Source of the DNA: Deltaproteobacteria bacterium
GTDB taxonomy: Bacteria; Myxococcota_A; Polyangia; DRWM01; JAAZOP01
Reading direction: 5' to 3'
Length of the DNA stretch: 64,000 bases
Assembly: GCA_016218765.1 (NCBI GenBank)
Contig: JACRCZ010000033.1
Location: 1-64,000, forward strand
Part shown: positions 48,709 through 57,676 of the stretch, one piece after another
Layout of the letters: each line of letters begins with the position of its first letter
How positions within the stretch are numbered: the stretch's first letter is position 1
Translations under genes and position numbers: made by a program
Notes under the pieces: model-generated
What the model was told of the DNA's origin: nothing
Seen by the model: the letters and a program-made list of their open reading frames with translations, nothing else
The model's database searches: none

Positions 48709-51111
48709 TCACTGTCCCAGCAGGTCATCGTATTCCATCCGGATGGATTCCAGGTCGCGGTCGCGCTGCTGGCCCATCTGCATCACGCGCCGCCGGTGCT
48801 CCTCGGACATCGTCCACGCGCTGTCCGCGAGCCCGACGTCGGAGCGCAGGATGAGGTCCTCGAACCGCCCCGCGATCTGCTCGAAGTTCTCGAAGGCATA
48901 GCCGCCCACCACGTCCGCCGCCGTGTCTTCGACCAGGTCGAGCCGCCGGCGGTAGCCGTCGAGCTTGCCGCGCTCCTCCTGGACGGCCGCCAGGAGCACG
49001 CGGCTGCGGTCGGAGGCCTGGCCTTCCAGCGTCGCGAGCACGCGGTCGAGATCGGCCTCGACCCGGCCGAGATCGGCGAGCGCTCCGGCGACGCCGGCCA
49101 CGGCGCCCCCGGCGGACGCGCCGCCCAGCGCCGCGATCTCACGGGCCACGGCCTCGCGATGGCGGTCGCGGATGTCCTGCGCCTGCTCGGCCGAGATCTC
49201 CCCGACCTGCACCTGGGCGCGCAGCACGTCGACCTGCTGGCGCATCGCCACGGCCTGGTCACGGTAGTGCCCCACCGCGCCGCGGATCAGCCGCAGCTCC
49301 GCCTGGATCGCCTCGACCTCCGCCGCCGTCAGGTTGCCCCAGTTCTCCGGACGGGAGAGGTACTCGTCCAGCGCCGTGGACATCGAGTGCACGAGCTCGA
49401 CCAGATGCGCCGTCTCGGTCAGCGTGTGGGACAGCTCGTCGATCGCGTCGCGCTGCGTCTGGTACTCCGACGACATCGCCTCGGCGTCCACCGGGAGCCG
49501 CGCGACCTGCGCGTCGAGCTGCCGGCGCTCCTCGCGGGCCTGCGCCGCGGCGCCCGCGGGCGCGGCCACGCGGTCCAGCTCGGCGGCGAGCGACGCGCGA
49601 ATGCGCGCGCAGCGGTTCGCCACCTGGATCGCCTCGTCCCGGACCTCGCGGAACTCGGCGAACGCCCCCATCGCACTGTCGCCGGAGAGGATCGCCTCGA
49701 GCTGCGCCGCCAGCCGCTCCGTCTCCCCCATGTAGCGGCGGATGGTGGCCAGGCCGTCGAGCACGCCCTGCACGCGCGCGATGCTCTCGTTCTCCTCGTA
49801 CCAGGCACGCGCCTCCGGCGGCAGGAGGTTCGTCGCCGCCACCGCCTCGGCCCCCGTCCGAACCATGTCCGCGAAGTACGTGCGGAGCTGCTCGCGCGAG
49901 GACATCGACTCCTCGATCTGCGAGTAGACGGGGCCGTAGTCGGTCTTGACCGAGCGGAAGGCATCGACGGAGAAGTTGGTGGTCGCCGAACCCTCGCCCG
50001 GCTGCGCCGTCGTGCACTCCGCCGGCAGCGCCGGCAGCGCGGCGGCATCCTGCCCCGCCGCCTCGGCCATCCGCCGCTCCGCGTCCAGCAGGAAACACTC
50101 CTCGCTCAGCACCACCCGCCCCTCCCGGAGGAGGATGTTGCCCAGGAGAAGCTTGGCCTCGGGCGCATGGCGGCTCTCGGGGTCGTAGATGACGAGCATC
50201 TCGAGCGACCGGCGGGCCTTGGTCGTGTCGCCGCGGGCCAGGTGCACCCAGGAAACCTCGTACAGCGCCTCGTCGAAGAACTCCGAATCGGTCGAGATGT
50301 GCTGGTAGGCGTCGATCGCCTCGTCCTCGCGCTGCAGCTCGTACTGCACCCGGCCGATGGCCAGGTAGGTGAGGTCGACCGTCTGCTCGTCCTCGTCGGT
50401 GGTCGCGGGCGAGACCAGAACGCCCTGGAAGGCCTCGAGCGCGCGCGGCAGATCGCCGCGCTTGACGTAGACGACGCCCAGGAAGTAGCGCGCGCGCAGC
50501 GTGAACTCCGCGTTGTCCGGCACCAGGAGGAACGAGCGTTCCGCCTCGGCCAGGTTGCCGCGGAAGAAGTAGTACTTGCCGCGGAAGTAGGGCGTGATCG
50601 CGGCCACGTCGGCCGCCGGCAGCCGGTTCAGCTCGGCGAAATAGCGCTCGATGCCCTCGAAGTCCTCCATCCGGATCGCGATCTCGATGAGGCGGCCCAG
50701 CGCATCCTGCACGTAGGGCCGGAAACGCATCTGCCCCGACTGCTGCAAGAGCCGCTCGAAGTACTCGCGCGCCCCGTACGGGTCGTCGCTCTCGTACAGC
50801 GACTCGGCGAGGTGGAACAGGGCGTCGGCATAGGCCGTCTGGTCCGGGTAGTTCTCGACGATGTCGAGATAGAGGATGCTGGCCTCCTCGTAGAAGGCGA
50901 GCCGGAAGAACATGTCCGCGTCGGCCAGCTTCTCCTCGACGTATTGCGTGCGGTCCTCGCCGACACGCACGTTGGCCTCGCGCGCCAGGTTGGCCACGTC
51001 GGTCGCGGCGTCCTGGATCCGGCCCTGCGTCGCGGCCAGATCCGCGACGGCGGGTCCCGCCGCCAGCGTGGCGAGGAGAACGGCCCCCGCGAGGGCCGCG
51101 GAGCGGAACAT
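48709..51111 (-). CDS. Periplasmic TPR and coiled-coil protein
   Basis: 800 residues. Signal peptide MFRSAALAGAVLLATLAAG ending near AVADL. The N-terminal half (about 45-340) is TPR-like: KLADADMFFRLAFYEEASIL, ADALFHLAESLYESDDPYGA, ARYFLGVVYVKRGDLPRALE. The C-terminal half (about 390-800) is long coiled coil with many Arg/Glu heptads and ends EYDDLLGQ. The ATG overlaps the stop of the upstream gene (TGATG), so translation is coupled. Together with the 1417-residue TPR protein it probably forms the periplasmic scaffold of the trans-envelope machine. Confidence 0.83.
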   Translation of the reverse strand: MFRSAALAGAVLLATLAAGPAVADLAATQGRIQDAATDVANLAREANVRVGEDRTQYVEEKLADADMFFRLAFYEEASILYLDIVENYPDQTAYADALFHLAESLYESDDPYGAREYFERLLQQSGQMRFRPYVQDALGRLIEIAIRMEDFEGIERYFAELNRLPAADVAAITPYFRGKYYFFRGNLAEAERSFLLVPDNAEFTLRARYFLGVVYVKRGDLPRALEAFQGVLVSPATTDEDEQTVDLTYLAIGRVQYELQREDEAIDAYQHISTDSEFFDEALYEVSWVHLARGDTTKARRSLEMLVIYDPESRHAPEAKLLLGNILLREGRVVLSEECFLLDAERRMAEAAGQDAAALPALPAECTTAQPGEGSATTNFSVDAFRSVKTDYGPVYSQIEESMSSREQLRTYFADMVRTGAEAVAATNLLPPEARAWYEENESIARVQGVLDGLATIRRYMGETERLAAQLEAILSGDSAMGAFAEFREVRDEAIQVANRCARIRASLAAELDRVAAPAGAAAQAREERRQLDAQVARLPVDAEAMSSEYQTQRDAIDELSHTLTETAHLVELVHSMSTALDEYLSRPENWGNLTAAEVEAIQAELRLIRGAVGHYRDQAVAMRQQVDVLRAQVQVGEISAEQAQDIRDRHREAVAREIAALGGASAGGAVAGVAGALADLGRVEADLDRVLATLEGQASDRSRVLLAAVQEERGKLDGYRRRLDLVEDTAADVVGGYAFENFEQIAGRFEDLILRSDVGLADSAWTMSEEHRRRVMQMGQQRDRDLESIRMEYDDLLGQ

Positions 51112-51950
51112 CACTCCCCTCCGCCCGTCGCCGACGCGGCGAGGTCCCGGATCTGCTCGGTGAAGCGGATGGTCGGCCGCTCCTCGATCGCCGTCAGCGG
51201 ATCCCCCTGCTCGAAGCCGATGCCCTCGATCACCACTTCCTTGCCCCCCGCGATCGTGATCGTGTGGCTCGAGTTGACGCGGAAGCGGTAGCCCTGGAGG
51301 TAGGAGAAGATGCCGTGGCCGTAGCCGCGGTACTCGATCTCCACCGCGACCGTGTGGTCGCCCGGCGCGATGATCGACTCGTAGACGTTGATCTCCTCGA
51401 GATCCCCCAGCTCGCCGCTGTCGTCGACCTGCTGGTAGACCGGGCTGTTGTCCAGCAGGTAGACCAGCTTGACGAGCTGGAACGTCCCGCTCATCTCGTT
51501 CTTGTGGATGATCTTGATCTTGGAGCGGCCCGAGGCGCTGCCCTGGATCACCGTCTCGGCGAGCTGCGCGAGCCGGGCCTTGGAGCGGAACACCTCCTGC
51601 TTGAGCTGGTTGATCCGCTGCTCCAGCTCGCGAAGCTGCAGCGCGTACGAAGCGACCGCCTGATCCTCGCCCTCGCGCACCGCCTGCACGGTCGTCCCCG
51701 GCGGGCTGCCGGGCGGCGTGGTCGGCCCCGTCGTCGCCGGCATCGTGGCCGGAGGCGTCGCCTCGGGCGGCGTCGTCGGAGGAGGAGGCGTCGCCGGCGT
51801 CGTCTCGCCCGCCGGAGGCAGCGCGTCGGGGTAGGCGGGAGTCGCACCCGGACCCGTGGGGGCCGGGTCGGCCGGCTGCGCGCCGGCCGCGGTCGAAACC
51901 GCCGTCATCAGGAGGAGAACGAAGGAAATCCTCGAGACCGTGTTCGCCAT
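51111..51950 (-). CDS. Periplasmic protein with Pro/Thr-rich linker and beta-domain
   Basis: 279 residues from the ATG at 51950 (GGGGAG upstream). Signal peptide ending STAAGAQ, a Pro/Thr/Ala-rich linker (about 25-88), a short coiled coil (QLRELEQRINQLKQEVFRSK, about 105-135) and a beta-rich C-terminal domain (KIKIIHKNEMSGTFQLVKLV, HTVAVEIEYRGYGHGIF). Pro/Ala linkers like this can be mistaken for dihydrolipoamide acyltransferase linkers; no lipoyl or acyltransferase motif is present. Coupled to the TPR gene downstream through TGATG. Probably a periplasmic accessory of the Glt-like machine; I cannot name a characterised homologue. Confidence 0.75.
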   Translation of the reverse strand: MANTVSRISFVLLLMTAVSTAAGAQPADPAPTGPGATPAYPDALPPAGETTPATPPPPTTPPEATPPATMPATTGPTTPPGSPPGTTVQAVREGEDQAVASYALQLRELEQRINQLKQEVFRSKARLAQLAETVIQGSASGRSKIKIIHKNEMSGTFQLVKLVYLLDNSPVYQQVDDSGELGDLEEINVYESIIAPGDHTVAVEIEYRGYGHGIFSYLQGYRFRVNSSHTITIAGGKEVVIEGIGFEQGDPLTAIEERPTIRFTEQIRDLAASATGGGE

Positions 51951-52105
51951 GGACCGCTCCCCTGCATCCCGGCCTTCTTCGCGATCATTTCGGGGGCCCC
52001 GACCCGACTCCTTCCGGCAACCGAGCACAGGCCCCCCGGGAGGATCGCACTGCGCCAGGATCTCGCGGATTCATACACTCGACGGGCGGAAGGCGCAAGC
52101 CCCCA

Positions 52106-54397
52106 CTACGGCCAGTTGTCGGAGACCGTGAAGTCGGCCAGGTCGACCCGGATCAGCCCGTCGCTGGAGGAGTCCACGACCAGGAGGGCCGGGCCGGTGC
52201 CCGTCGTGACGTCCAGGGCCTCCGCGACCGGGAGCGAGCCGGTCTCGACCGACAACGCCGCGAAACCACCGGTCGCGTCCAGCTCCCAGCGCATCCCCCG
52301 CGGCGTCGCCACGGTCCCCGCGTCCATCGTGAAACAGAGGAAGGGGTTCTTGTGGATCACGCCGTCGGTCGCGCGGCCGTCGTGCAGGCAGCGCACGTCC
52401 ACCGGCTCCGTCGTGCAGTTCTCGTACGGCGTGCAGATCGCGTCGTCCGGGAACTCGATGCACAAGCCGGGCACGTCGTCCGTCGGATCCGGGTCCTCGC
52501 CCACCGTCACGTGGTGCTGGAACCCGGTCGCCTCGCCCCGCACCAGCCACCGCCCCCCGACCCGGACCTCGTAGCGCACCGCCCAGGGGAAGCACTCGCG
52601 CGTCGGCAAGGGATCCGTGTTGCCGTCGGCCCCGACGACGGTTTCGAGCAACAACCGGTCGGCCCGCGCCTCGACGATCCGGTACTCGAGCTCCGCCTCC
52701 TGGCCGACGGCGCCCCAAGCCGAGCAATCGGTCGCTTCGGAGAGCGGGTCCGGGCCGTCCTTGATGATCAGGATGTCGCCGGCCAGGACGCCGCGGGCGC
52801 AGAACGGCATCGCGCGGTCCCTGAACCAGCCGGCGTCGCCGACCTGTCCGCCATTCCCGTCGGTCCACGGAACGACGCCCTCGTACTCCACGATCCACGT
52901 CTGGCTGACCGCGCGGCGGGGGTGCACGGTGTCGAAGAGGACGCCCCAGGTGGGGTCGCCCTCGGCGGTTTCCCCGCCGAAGTCGTGGAAGCGGGGGTAC
53001 TCGTCGGGCGGCGCGCCCGAGTACGACAGGGCCGCGCCGCTAGCCTGGAAAAGCGACGGCGGCTCGTCGGACCAGCGCGGCCCCTCGGCACCGGCGATGC
53101 CGTTGCGCAGGACGTGGCGGGGACAGGCGGACTCGACGTAGCTGCCCTCGCCCGCCGCGGCGCCGTCCCAGCACGCGGCGTTGCCGTGGTCCTCGACGTC
53201 GACCGCGAAAACCTCGCCGAACGACGAGACGACGAACCCGAACGTGCCGTGCATCACCTCCGGCTCGGGATCGGCCGGGTCCGGCACGGGATCCTGCGCG
53301 ATCCGGCCGAGGAGCACGTCCTGCGCCAGGCCGGGAACGATGAGCTCGTTGCGCCACTCCAGCGGGTCGCCGGTGGACATATCGATGGCGGCCAGGGTCT
53401 CGGCGTCGAGGACCATCACGCCGCGCGAGCTGCCGTCGACGGCGTAGATCCAGCGGCCGGGCTCGTCGCCCGCCGGACCCCTCCCCGGGGGCTCGATCGC
53501 CATCGCGACGGACGGTCCGGGAAGCTGGAACGGGTCGGGAGCGTGGGCGGCCACCGTGAGGGCGAACGCGTCGTCCCAGGTCAGCACGGCCAGCCAGGGA
53601 GCGGCGCGGTCGCCGACGACCAGCCGGCCGCGGACGTCGTCGACCAGGATCGACCAGGGCACGCCCAGACCGGGCAACGGGTCGCCCTCGGGGTCCAACA
53701 GCGGGAAGGGGTCGAGCACGACCGGGGGCCCGACGACCGGGGTTTCCCCGAGCGTCACGACCGCGACGGCGGAGAGCCCGGGCAGCGTCACGACGACATG
53801 GGTGGCATCGAGATAGGCGACGTTGGAGGCCGGGACGGGGAGCGGGACGCGCGAAAGGAAGGGACGGCCGGCGTCCAGCGAGATGCGCGGGAGGAGGTTG
53901 GCCGGGTTGACGATCGACAGGAACGGCACGCCGTCGGGGTTGGTCGGGTCGTCGCCGGGCCGGGGGTCGCCGAGGTTGGCGACGGCGAGCGAGGAGCCGT
54001 CGGGGGCCGCGGCAATGGCGTTGGGGAGGGGGCCGACGACGACGGGCGAGGAGAGGGGCTGGCGAAGGTCGAGGTCGAGCAGGCGGCGGTCGCGCAGGTT
54101 CACGGCCGCCAGCTCGCCGCGGTAGCGCTGGACGACGAAGGCGAAGAGGTCGCCGTCGAGGTCCTTGGCGCACTGATCCATCGTCGTGCCGGCCCAGGTG
54201 GTCGTCCCGTCCTCGTGCCGCGTCTCCAGGGCGCAGAGCAGCGCGACGTCCGAGGCGCTGTCCATCTGCCGCGTCGTGGTCTCGACGGCCGCGCTCTCGC
54301 AGCCGCACCAGAGCAGAGCGGAAAGAGCGGGAAGAGCGGCGAGTGCGGGGAGCCGGACGGGATCCGCTGCGAGCGTGCGCGGCATCGTCCTACTCAT
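52106..54397 (-). CDS. Large beta-propeller-like lipoprotein
   Basis: 763 residues. Lipoprotein signal (PALAALPALSALLWCGC), encoded by a GA-rich simple repeat of the kind seen at 1431-1484. The N-terminal 430 residues show propeller blades of YVTN/NHL type (LPNAIAAAPDGSSLAVANLG, WSILVDDVRGRLVVGDRAA, RWIYAVDGSSRGVMVLDAE); the rest has paired cysteines (CTPYENCTTEPVDVRC) and strands of unknown fold. Its ATG overlaps the stop of the upstream lipoprotein by 8 bp, so the pair is translationally coupled. Function unknown; outer-membrane surface or periplasmic face expected. Confidence 0.78.
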   Translation of the reverse strand: MSRTMPRTLAADPVRLPALAALPALSALLWCGCESAAVETTTRQMDSASDVALLCALETRHEDGTTTWAGTTMDQCAKDLDGDLFAFVVQRYRGELAAVNLRDRRLLDLDLRQPLSSPVVVGPLPNAIAAAPDGSSLAVANLGDPRPGDDPTNPDGVPFLSIVNPANLLPRISLDAGRPFLSRVPLPVPASNVAYLDATHVVVTLPGLSAVAVVTLGETPVVGPPVVLDPFPLLDPEGDPLPGLGVPWSILVDDVRGRLVVGDRAAPWLAVLTWDDAFALTVAAHAPDPFQLPGPSVAMAIEPPGRGPAGDEPGRWIYAVDGSSRGVMVLDAETLAAIDMSTGDPLEWRNELIVPGLAQDVLLGRIAQDPVPDPADPEPEVMHGTFGFVVSSFGEVFAVDVEDHGNAACWDGAAAGEGSYVESACPRHVLRNGIAGAEGPRWSDEPPSLFQASGAALSYSGAPPDEYPRFHDFGGETAEGDPTWGVLFDTVHPRRAVSQTWIVEYEGVVPWTDGNGGQVGDAGWFRDRAMPFCARGVLAGDILIIKDGPDPLSEATDCSAWGAVGQEAELEYRIVEARADRLLLETVVGADGNTDPLPTRECFPWAVRYEVRVGGRWLVRGEATGFQHHVTVGEDPDPTDDVPGLCIEFPDDAICTPYENCTTEPVDVRCLHDGRATDGVIHKNPFLCFTMDAGTVATPRGMRWELDATGGFAALSVETGSLPVAEALDVTTGTGPALLVVDSSSDGLIRVDLADFTVSDNWP

Positions 54398-55757
54398 GGC
54401 TCGTCGGCGGCTCCGGCGTCCCGATTTCCAGGACGGTCCGGGCGAAGTCGGCGCCGCCCGGGGTGAAGTCGAGGACCCACACCGTGGATTCGCCGAAGTT
54501 GCCGAGGTACGCGCGCCCGCGCGCGGGATCGGGGACGATGGCGTGCGGGCCCATGCCCGTGCGGAAGACGTCCACGACCGCCAACAGGTCGGGGTCGATG
54601 ACGAAGACCTCCTCGGCGTCGAAACACACGACCAGGACGACGTACTCGCCGTCCGCCAGGGGCAGCATGACGAGCCGGGACGGGCCGCCGCCCAGGTCCA
54701 GCGTGGCCAGCGTGGAGCCGTCGACCGAGCCGTCCTCGCGCAACGTCGTGTCCAGGACGACCACGCTGGGCGGCTCGCGGTTGGCCACGAAGGCGCGCGT
54801 GCCGTCCGGACTGAAGGCGAGCGAGCGGGAGTCGGTGCCGGGATCGTTCGAGTCGACGGCGATGCTGGGGCCGGTCGAAACGGCCGGACCCTCGCCCGCC
54901 TGCCGGCTCTCCATGCTCATGAGGAACGGATAGAGCCGCGTGGAATAGCGGCTGACGAGCCAGTACCAGGCGGGATCCTGGGATTCGTCGCGCGGGGTGC
55001 CCGGATCGTCCAGCCGCGGCTGCCGCGCGAAGCCGTTGACGCCCTCGGGGAAGACGTCCAGCACCCGGACCAGGCTCGGGTCACCGCCTTCCCGGACGTC
55101 GAAGACCGCGACGTCCCCGGAGTCGACGTGGCCGGTGAACACCCAGTCGCGGTCGACCAGCAGCGCGTAGGGCTCCGTCGGCAGCCACAAGTCGCCGTTG
55201 CGGATGACCTCGTGCCCGCCATCGCACCGCCGAAGGCCGGGGCTCGGGTCGCCGAAGCACGACAGCACGCGCGCCCCCGACGCGGCGTCCTCGTCCAGGT
55301 CGAACCAGGTGAGTGAGGCGTTGCCGCGGACCGCGGCGTAGGCGCGCCGCCCGTCCGGGGCGATCGCCAGATCGGTCACCTGCGAGCCGATGATCACGGT
55401 GTGGCGCCCGGCGCTCTCGTTGCGCTCGTCCAGGGTCGGGGCCGCCGGATCGTACCCGGCGAAGAACTGCGCCTCGTCCCGCGGCCCGCGACAGCGGCCG
55501 AGGCAGCTCTCGATCTCGGCATCGACCACGGCCAGGTCGATGACGTCGACGGTGCCGGAGTTGTACCGCAAGTCGAAGTTGGAGTTCGCGACCAGGAGGT
55601 ACCGCCCGCCGGGGCTGAGGGCGAGGCCCGTGGGGTAGAAGAAGCGGTGCCCGGGCGGATCGATCCCGCCCGAACCGAAGCAGCCCGCAAGCGCAGCCGC
55701 GGCGGCCGACGCCGCGAGCGCGAAACGGACGGATCGACGGGCCTTCCCCGGTCGCAT
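54390..55757 (-). CDS. YVTN-type beta-propeller lipoprotein
   Basis: 455 residues. Lipobox ALAGC (Cys26). Repeating blades of YVTN type: GHRFFYPTGLALSPGGRYLL, DLAIAPDGRRAYAAVRGN, SLAFSPDGTRAFVANREPPS, GPHAIVPDPARGRAYLGNFG. Several cysteines (SCLGRC, SCFGDP) may be disulfide-bonded. Seven blades would fit the length. Propellers of this type are protein- or glycan-binding platforms; no catalytic residues are evident. It overlaps the next lipoprotein gene and lies 29 bp after fliQ. Confidence 0.82.
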   Translation of the reverse strand: MRPGKARRSVRFALAASAAAAALAGCFGSGGIDPPGHRFFYPTGLALSPGGRYLLVANSNFDLRYNSGTVDVIDLAVVDAEIESCLGRCRGPRDEAQFFAGYDPAAPTLDERNESAGRHTVIIGSQVTDLAIAPDGRRAYAAVRGNASLTWFDLDEDAASGARVLSCFGDPSPGLRRCDGGHEVIRNGDLWLPTEPYALLVDRDWVFTGHVDSGDVAVFDVREGGDPSLVRVLDVFPEGVNGFARQPRLDDPGTPRDESQDPAWYWLVSRYSTRLYPFLMSMESRQAGEGPAVSTGPSIAVDSNDPGTDSRSLAFSPDGTRAFVANREPPSVVVLDTTLREDGSVDGSTLATLDLGGGPSRLVMLPLADGEYVVLVVCFDAEEVFVIDPDLLAVVDVFRTGMGPHAIVPDPARGRAYLGNFGESTVWVLDFTPGGADFARTVLEIGTPEPPTSHE

Positions 55758-55786
55758 GGCGGCGGGACTCTACGCGAGCCGGCCGG

Positions 55787-56032
55787 CTACGGCAAGTGGG
55801 AGAAAAGACGGGACGCGAGACGGACGATCTCGCCGCCCATCCACGCACCGGACACGGCGAGCGCCACCGAGACGGCAAGGATCTTGGGCACGAACGACAA
55901 GGCATGATCCTGGATCTGCGTCACCGCCTGCAGGAACGACACCACCAGCCCCACCAGCAGGCTCGCCGCCAGCACCGGCAACGACAGCACCAGCGACAAC
56001 ACCAGCGCGTCCCGAGCCAACTGAAGGACCAT
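55787..56032 (-). CDS. fliQ: FliQ/SctS-family export-gate subunit, orphan
   Basis: 81 residues, two TM helices with the central motif of FliQ: QAVTQIQDHALSFVPKILAV and the end SGAWMGGEIVRLASRLFSHLP. In flagellar and type III secretion systems four FliQ subunits wrap the FliP-FliR core of the export gate. The LSFVPK form is closer to FliQ than to SctS. GGGGGAAA precedes the ATG. None of fliP, fliR, flhA, flhB or any needle or rod gene is in the window. The gene lies inside a long minus-strand array of Glt/Agl-like genes, between a GltJ-like gene and a propeller lipoprotein. Either the rest of a gate is encoded elsewhere, or this is a repurposed FliQ. Confidence 0.9.
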   Translation of the reverse strand: MVLQLARDALVLSLVLSLPVLAASLLVGLVVSFLQAVTQIQDHALSFVPKILAVSVALAVSGAWMGGEIVRLASRLFSHLP

Positions 56033-56064
56033 CCCTGTTTCCCCCTTCCCCTTCCCCCTCCCCC

Positions 56065-56145
56065 TTCTCAGCGTTCCTCTCGGCGCCCTCAGTGCCTCAG
56101 CGGTAAGTCGGATCTCCGCGCCCTCCCCCCCCTCCGCGCGCCCTC
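56065..56145. repeat. CTCAGCGTTCCTCTC repeat, copy 2
   Basis: Same orientation and about 85-90% identical over 60 bp to 18665-18747, continuing into CTCCGCGCCCTCC runs. It fills the 129-bp gap between the GltJ-like and fliQ genes. Confidence 0.65.
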
Positions 56146-56161
56146 CCCCCCGTCCGCGCCC

Positions 56162-57658
56162 TCACCTCTCATGGAACCCGAAAGGCAGCACGAGGCGCGT
56201 GGTCGCGCCCGCGCGCGGGAACTGCCAGGCCCGTACCTTGCCCACGATGCAGCTCTCGAGGTCGCCCGTGATGTAGTCCTCGCTGGCGATGGTGGCGCTG
56301 CGCACGGAGCCGTCGGGCGAGATCTCGAGCGTGAGGCGGAGCGCGAGGTCGCCGATGAAGTCGCGCTGGCGCGCCTGGGCGTAGCAGTGCTCGATCCCGC
56401 CCTTGCCGGCCGAGACGACCGGGAGGATCTGGTCGGTGCCGAGCGGTCGCGGCTGGTCCCCGCCGCCCGCGGCGAGCGGCCCGCCGCCGGTGCGGATCTG
56501 GCCGCCGACACCGATGTCGCGCCCCGGGAGGAAGGGCGGCGTCCCGGAGGAGCCGGACGTGCCCGAGGAGCCGGTGCGGCCGCCGTCGCCTCCCGAGGGA
56601 CGGGGGCGCGAGCCGGTCGAGCCGCCGGAGGAGGGCGTGGTCCCGGGCGTCCCCGGCTGGGCCGGGTTGACCTCCTCCTCGGCGACGATCGTGGGGTTGG
56701 TGAGCTGGATCGTGAGCGATCCGGAGCGGATGGTCGGCAGATTCGCCTCGACCGTTCCGGCCTCCTCGGCCGCGGCGATGCCGACGACGCCCTGCGTGTC
56801 GGCGGCGGCGGGGCTCGCGGCGCCGCCGGAGACGAGGTACATGAAGACCATGCCGAGGGCGAAGGCGATGACGGCGACGAGGCCGTGGACGAGCCAGCGG
56901 TTCCAGCCCGGGGTCGGCGGCACCAGGCTGGCGGACGTCGCGGTGGTGACCTTGGCGCCCGCCATCGGCGGGAGCTCGAAGACCGAGCCGCGCCAGGGCG
57001 CCCCGTCGGCGGCCGCGCCCTTCTTCGACGCGGCCTCGGCCAGGTAGCCCAGGTCGCGCACCTGGCCCAGCGGACGCCACTCGTCGAAGCCTTCGCGCCA
57101 GACCAGCGAGTTCAGCCCGACCTCGCCGTTGTCGATGTGACGCCGGATGGCTTCCTCGCTCATCGGGCCCATCGGCTGGTTGCGGATGGAGACGTGCCAG
57201 CGGGCGAGCTTGCGGGAGACCTCCTGCTTGACGGCCTCCTTGGCGGCGTCGCCCAGGAACGGGCTGGCGATGATGTGCGTGGCGTCGTCGGAGTCGGGCA
57301 GGGCCGCGGCGGGAGCCGCGGTGGGGGGTGCGGCTGCCGCGGCCAGGAGCGCCAGCTTTCCCGGCGCGGGGGTCTTCCCGGCGCCCTCGAACGCTTTCTG
57401 GAAGCGCTCGCCCAAGGCCCCGGCGGCCGCGGCGGGCGGGGACGAGTCGGCGGACTTGGCCAGGGGCGTCGCGATGCGCTCGCGGGGCCGCGCCGCGGGC
57501 GGCGGCGGCAGCGACGGCTGCGAGCCCGCGGGCAGGTTGGGATCGCGGACCTCGAGCACGTTGCCGCAGCCGCGACAACGGATCTTGACCGCCTTGCCGC
57601 GCAGACGCGCCTCGTCGATGTCGTACTTGGCCTTGCACCGGTCGCAAACGAATTGCAT
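56162..57658 (-). CDS. Zinc-ribbon/GYF/TM/AgmX-domain protein (GltJ-like)
   Basis: 498 residues. N-terminal zinc ribbon MQFVCDRC...CRGC (C5, C8, C28, C31), a Pro/Ala-rich linker, a GYF-type domain (about 153-200: WHVSIRNQPMGPMSEEAI, SLVWREGFDEWRPLG), one TM helix (about 254-277) and, in the periplasm, a Gly/Ser-rich linker and the AgmX/PglI TonB-like domain (about 400-498: GIEHCYAQARQRDFIGDLAL, SPDGSVRSATIASEDY, CIVGKVRAWQFP). This domain order is that of AgmX/GltJ of Myxococcus, the regulated switch linking cytoplasmic polarity proteins to the gliding machine. Next to a receiver-domain gene (18 bp gap), which suggests a signal input. Confidence 0.87.
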   Translation of the reverse strand: MQFVCDRCKAKYDIDEARLRGKAVKIRCRGCGNVLEVRDPNLPAGSQPSLPPPPAARPRERIATPLAKSADSSPPAAAAGALGERFQKAFEGAGKTPAPGKLALLAAAAAPPTAAPAAALPDSDDATHIIASPFLGDAAKEAVKQEVSRKLARWHVSIRNQPMGPMSEEAIRRHIDNGEVGLNSLVWREGFDEWRPLGQVRDLGYLAEAASKKGAAADGAPWRGSVFELPPMAGAKVTTATSASLVPPTPGWNRWLVHGLVAVIAFALGMVFMYLVSGGAASPAAADTQGVVGIAAAEEAGTVEANLPTIRSGSLTIQLTNPTIVAEEEVNPAQPGTPGTTPSSGGSTGSRPRPSGGDGGRTGSSGTSGSSGTPPFLPGRDIGVGGQIRTGGGPLAAGGGDQPRPLGTDQILPVVSAGKGGIEHCYAQARQRDFIGDLALRLTLEISPDGSVRSATIASEDYITGDLESCIVGKVRAWQFPRAGATTRLVLPFGFHER

Positions 57659-57676
57659 GTCAGGTCCAACCGTCCG

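Noticed and set aside
51700-51880. Reading the Pro/Ala-rich protein as dihydrolipoamide acyltransferase
   Set aside because: Only the linker composition is similar; there is no lipoyl-lysine motif or catalytic HxxxDG, and the protein has a signal peptide.
55787-56032. A type III secretion or flagellar operon around fliQ
   Set aside because: No other export, rod, needle or flagellin gene occurs in the window.
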